Assembly: GCA_913053915.1 (NCBI GenBank)
Contig: CAJXGP010000063.1
Location: 1 to 8,330, forward strand
DNA length: 8,330 nt
Source: an uncultured Ignavibacteriales bacterium
GTDB taxonomy: Bacteria; Bacteroidota; Ignavibacteria; Ignavibacteriales; Ignavibacteriaceae
Reading direction: 5' to 3'
In this document: positions 7,595-8,330 of the stretch, in pieces
How positions within the stretch are numbered: the first letter of the stretch is position 1
How the letters are laid out: every line of letters begins with the position of its first letter
Made by a program: the position numbers and the translations under genes
Notes under the pieces: model-generated
Told to the model about the DNA's origin: nothing
What the model saw: the letters and a program-made list of their open reading frames with translations, nothing else
Databases searched by the model: none

Positions 7595-7617
7595 TGAGCC
7601 CGTTTTAATCGGGCTCA
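7595..7617. terminator. Hairpin, possible weak terminator
   Basis: TGAGCCCG (7595-7602) and CGGGCTCA (7610-7617) form a perfect 8-bp GC-rich stem with a 7-nt loop, conspicuous in this AT-rich stretch. On the plus strand a run of eight T begins only 18 nt later (7636-7643); on the minus strand no T-run follows. It lies 30 nt after the UvrB fragment and downstream of the SHOCT gene, so it could end transcription from either side, but it is not a canonical intrinsic terminator. Confidence 0.45.
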
Positions 7618-7654
7618 CTAATTGAGGGATAATGATTTTTTTTCTCATATAAGA

Positions 7655-7684
7655 TGTCCGTCAAGAACTATTCCTAAACGGACA
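7655..7684. repeat. Inverted repeat just downstream of the SHOCT gene
   Basis: TGTCCGT (7655-7661) and ACGGACA (7678-7684) form a perfect 7-bp stem with a 16-nt loop, starting about 20 nt beyond the SHOCT stop. No T-run follows on either strand, so a terminator or mRNA-stabilising role is possible but unproven. With the neighbouring hairpin and AT-rich DNA, this is all I see in 7566-7703. Confidence 0.35.
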
Positions 7685-7703
7685 ATAAAAATGATTTTGT
7701 TTA

Positions 7704-7913
7704 TTAAAGAACCTTCTTCATTTCTTCAAATTCCTCTTTTGTTATTTCACCTTTGGCATATCTTTGTCTTAATGTTTCCAAAGCCGGATCTGAAAAATCT
7801 CTTTCTTGATATAATCTGTCGTTTTCATAACCATACGTCATCATTCTGTTTCTTAACCGGTGTCCATACGGTACTCTATCATAATTTCCATTATTTTCAT
7901 TGCACATACACAT
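7704..7913 (-). CDS. Small SHOCT-domain protein
   Basis: This 69-residue protein has a C-terminal SHOCT domain (about residues 42-69: DPALETLRQRYAKGEITKEE, then FEEMKKVL), the short oligomerisation-type motif usually found at protein ends with the pattern L..L..RYA.GEI..EEFE..K. The N-terminal part starts MCMCNENNG, with two Cys, and is rich in Arg, Tyr and Met; there is no signal peptide or membrane segment, so a cytoplasmic location is likely. AAAAGGAG (7921-7928) lies 7 nt before the ATG, a near-ideal site. Sixteen nt upstream ends a decayed paralogue, and both would be read from the promoter at 8113-8141. SHOCT proteins have varied partners; no function is assigned. The Cys pair could bind metal, but this is speculation. 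Confidence 0.8.
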   Translation of the reverse strand: MCMCNENNGNYDRVPYGHRLRNRMMTYGYENDRLYQERDFSDPALETLRQRYAKGEITKEEFEEMKKVL

Positions 7914-7929
7914 TTTGGATCTCCTTTTA

Positions 7930-8098
7930 TTAATTATGTAATATATTGATTTTTAAGAATTCTTTTTTCTTTTCGAATTCTTCTTTGTTGATTTCATCTT
8001 TGGCATATCTTTGTTTTAATATATCCTGATGTATCGTTCATGCGATAATGTCTATCGTTGTCATCCAAGGCGGCATCATTCTGCATCTATCATAAATT
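7930..8098 (-). pseudogene. Decayed paralogue of the SHOCT protein (tandem duplicate)
   Basis: The 3' part reads DILKQRYAKDEINKEEFEKK in frame with the TAA at 7930-7932, plainly the same SHOCT domain as the next gene (TLRQRYAKGEITKEEFEEMK). Upstream, matching pieces lie in shifted frames: YDRCRMMPPW (like YDR and RNRMM of the intact copy), then DDNDRHYRMNDTSG one frame over (like YENDRLYQERDFSDP). The intact copy's segment between YDR and RNRMM seems deleted. At least two frameshifts are therefore needed, and the SHOCT frame is closed by an in-frame TGA about 12 nt upstream of its first conserved codons. Similarity is also visible at DNA level (TTTGGCATATCTTTG occurs in both on the plus strand). 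The final part could still be translated only from an internal start, which I do not see. Confidence 0.75.
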
Positions 8099-8116
8099 CA
8101 ATTGAATACTTGAATA
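8096..8116. promoter_or_regulatory. TTGAA half-site cluster, candidate operator
   Basis: ATTCAATTGAAT (8096-8107) is a perfect 12-bp palindrome immediately downstream of the SHOCT -10, and TTGAATA occurs twice in direct repeat, 8 bp apart (8102-8108 and 8110-8116). Several ArsR/SmtB-type operators contain TTCAA/TTGAA half-sites in AT-rich DNA, so a metal-sensing repressor is one guess. No regulator for it is visible here. Confidence 0.35.
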
Positions 8117-8141
8117 TACAAACAACACACTTATTTGTCAA
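8113..8141 (-). promoter_or_regulatory. Near-consensus sigma70 promoter of the SHOCT pair
   Basis: On the minus strand TTGACA (8136-8141) is followed after exactly 17 bp by TATATT (8113-8118), the same two hexamers as the efflux operon promoter. The predicted start near 8106 is just upstream of the decayed SHOCT copy, so the intact gene would be expressed with the pseudogene as a roughly 190-nt leader. Confidence 0.7.
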
Positions 8142-8165
8142 GTGATATCGAAAACTTTTTAAATT

Positions 8166-8276
8166 TTAATTCGGATGAACTACAATTCTATAACCGGTAG
8201 TTGTTGCTTGTTCTAATTGTTCATTTTTTAGGTAATTAGACCAATTAGAAATTAGGTTAATTTTAATCAACAGCAC
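8166..8276 (-). pseudogene. Unrecognised short ORF, possibly the C-terminal relic of a gene
   Basis: From a GTG at 8276, with no ribosome binding site, a 36-codon frame runs to a TAA at 8166-8168 and ends NEQLEQATTTGYRIVVHPN. The open frame begins only three codons earlier, after a TAA. The composition (Trp, Tyr, charged residues, Pro near the end) looks more like coding sequence than the surrounding DNA, so it may be the tail of a truncated gene. I do not recognise a family. Beyond it, 8286-8330 holds only a weak AT-rich hairpin (TCTTTGT/ACAAAGA, 8302-8322). Confidence 0.25.
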
Positions 8277-8330
8277 ATCAAAATATTATTTCACATTAAT
8301 TTCTTTGTAAAAAAAACAAAGATTTAACTG

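Noticed and set aside
7622..7933. 103-codon plus-strand ORF over the SHOCT gene
   Set aside because: The minus-strand frame has an ideal SD, a recognisable SHOCT domain and a paralogue; the plus frame has none of these.
8211..8256. AATTAG repeated three times with an inverted copy, as a possible repeat element
   Set aside because: The units are six to seven bases in very AT-rich DNA and partly coincide with codons of the short minus-strand ORF; no regular spacing (9 and 7 bp).
1..8330. CRISPR array, tRNA/rRNA, riboswitch, transposon ends or toxin-antitoxin pair
   Set aside because: I looked on both strands and saw no regularly spaced repeats, cloverleaf sequence, transposase frame or paired small genes of known type.

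Overview
This is an AT-rich window whose coherent core is a three-gene tripartite efflux operon on the minus strand. It reads outer-membrane channel (TolC-like) -> periplasmic adaptor (HlyD/MFP) -> RND inner-membrane pump. A DUF3078-type outer-membrane/secreted protein, also on the minus strand, lies upstream, followed by a stretch of small and broken genes. DUF3078 is typical of Bacteroidota and relatives. The genes have strong Shine-Dalgarno sequences (AAGGAG, AAAGGAG), and two promoters have the same classical TTGACA/TATATT hexamers instead of the Bacteroides-type -33/-7 elements. I infer a diderm from the Bacteroidota/Chlorobiota/Ignavibacteriota neighbourhood, with Ignavibacteria-like lineages as a guess. 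No rRNA, tRNA, CRISPR or complete mobile element is visible.

Layout: 36-3305 RND pump (-); 3310-4656 adaptor (-); 4676-6106 outer-membrane factor (-). Gaps are 19 and 4 nt, so the three genes are almost certainly one transcript. 6107-6336 is an AT-rich control region with two back-to-back promoters, each with a dyad overlapping its -10. 6337-6444 (+) is the first ~27 codons of an ArsR-type repressor that then diverges and stops. 6516-7355 (-) is the DUF3078 protein. 7452-7565 (+) is an isolated N-terminal fragment of UvrB. 7704-7913 (-) is a small SHOCT-domain protein with an intact ribosome binding site. Immediately upstream of it, 7930-8098 (-) is a decayed, frameshifted paralogue, with a near-consensus promoter at 8113-8141. 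8166-8276 (-) is a short unrecognised ORF, probably the tail of a lost gene.

How the parts fit: the channel, adaptor and pump should form one proton-driven envelope-spanning exporter; the substrate cannot be read from sequence. The truncated ArsR gene sits where a local metal-sensing repressor would be expected, which suggests (inference) that the pump was once metal- or stress-regulated and may now be constitutive or under other control. The 6107-8330 half contains at least three broken genes, so it looks like a rearrangement scar rather than a functioning island. I do not see a clear new multi-gene system. The most interesting points are the paired operators at the efflux promoter, the broken regulator, the UvrB fragment, the tandem SHOCT duplication and the two-membrane-segment adaptor.
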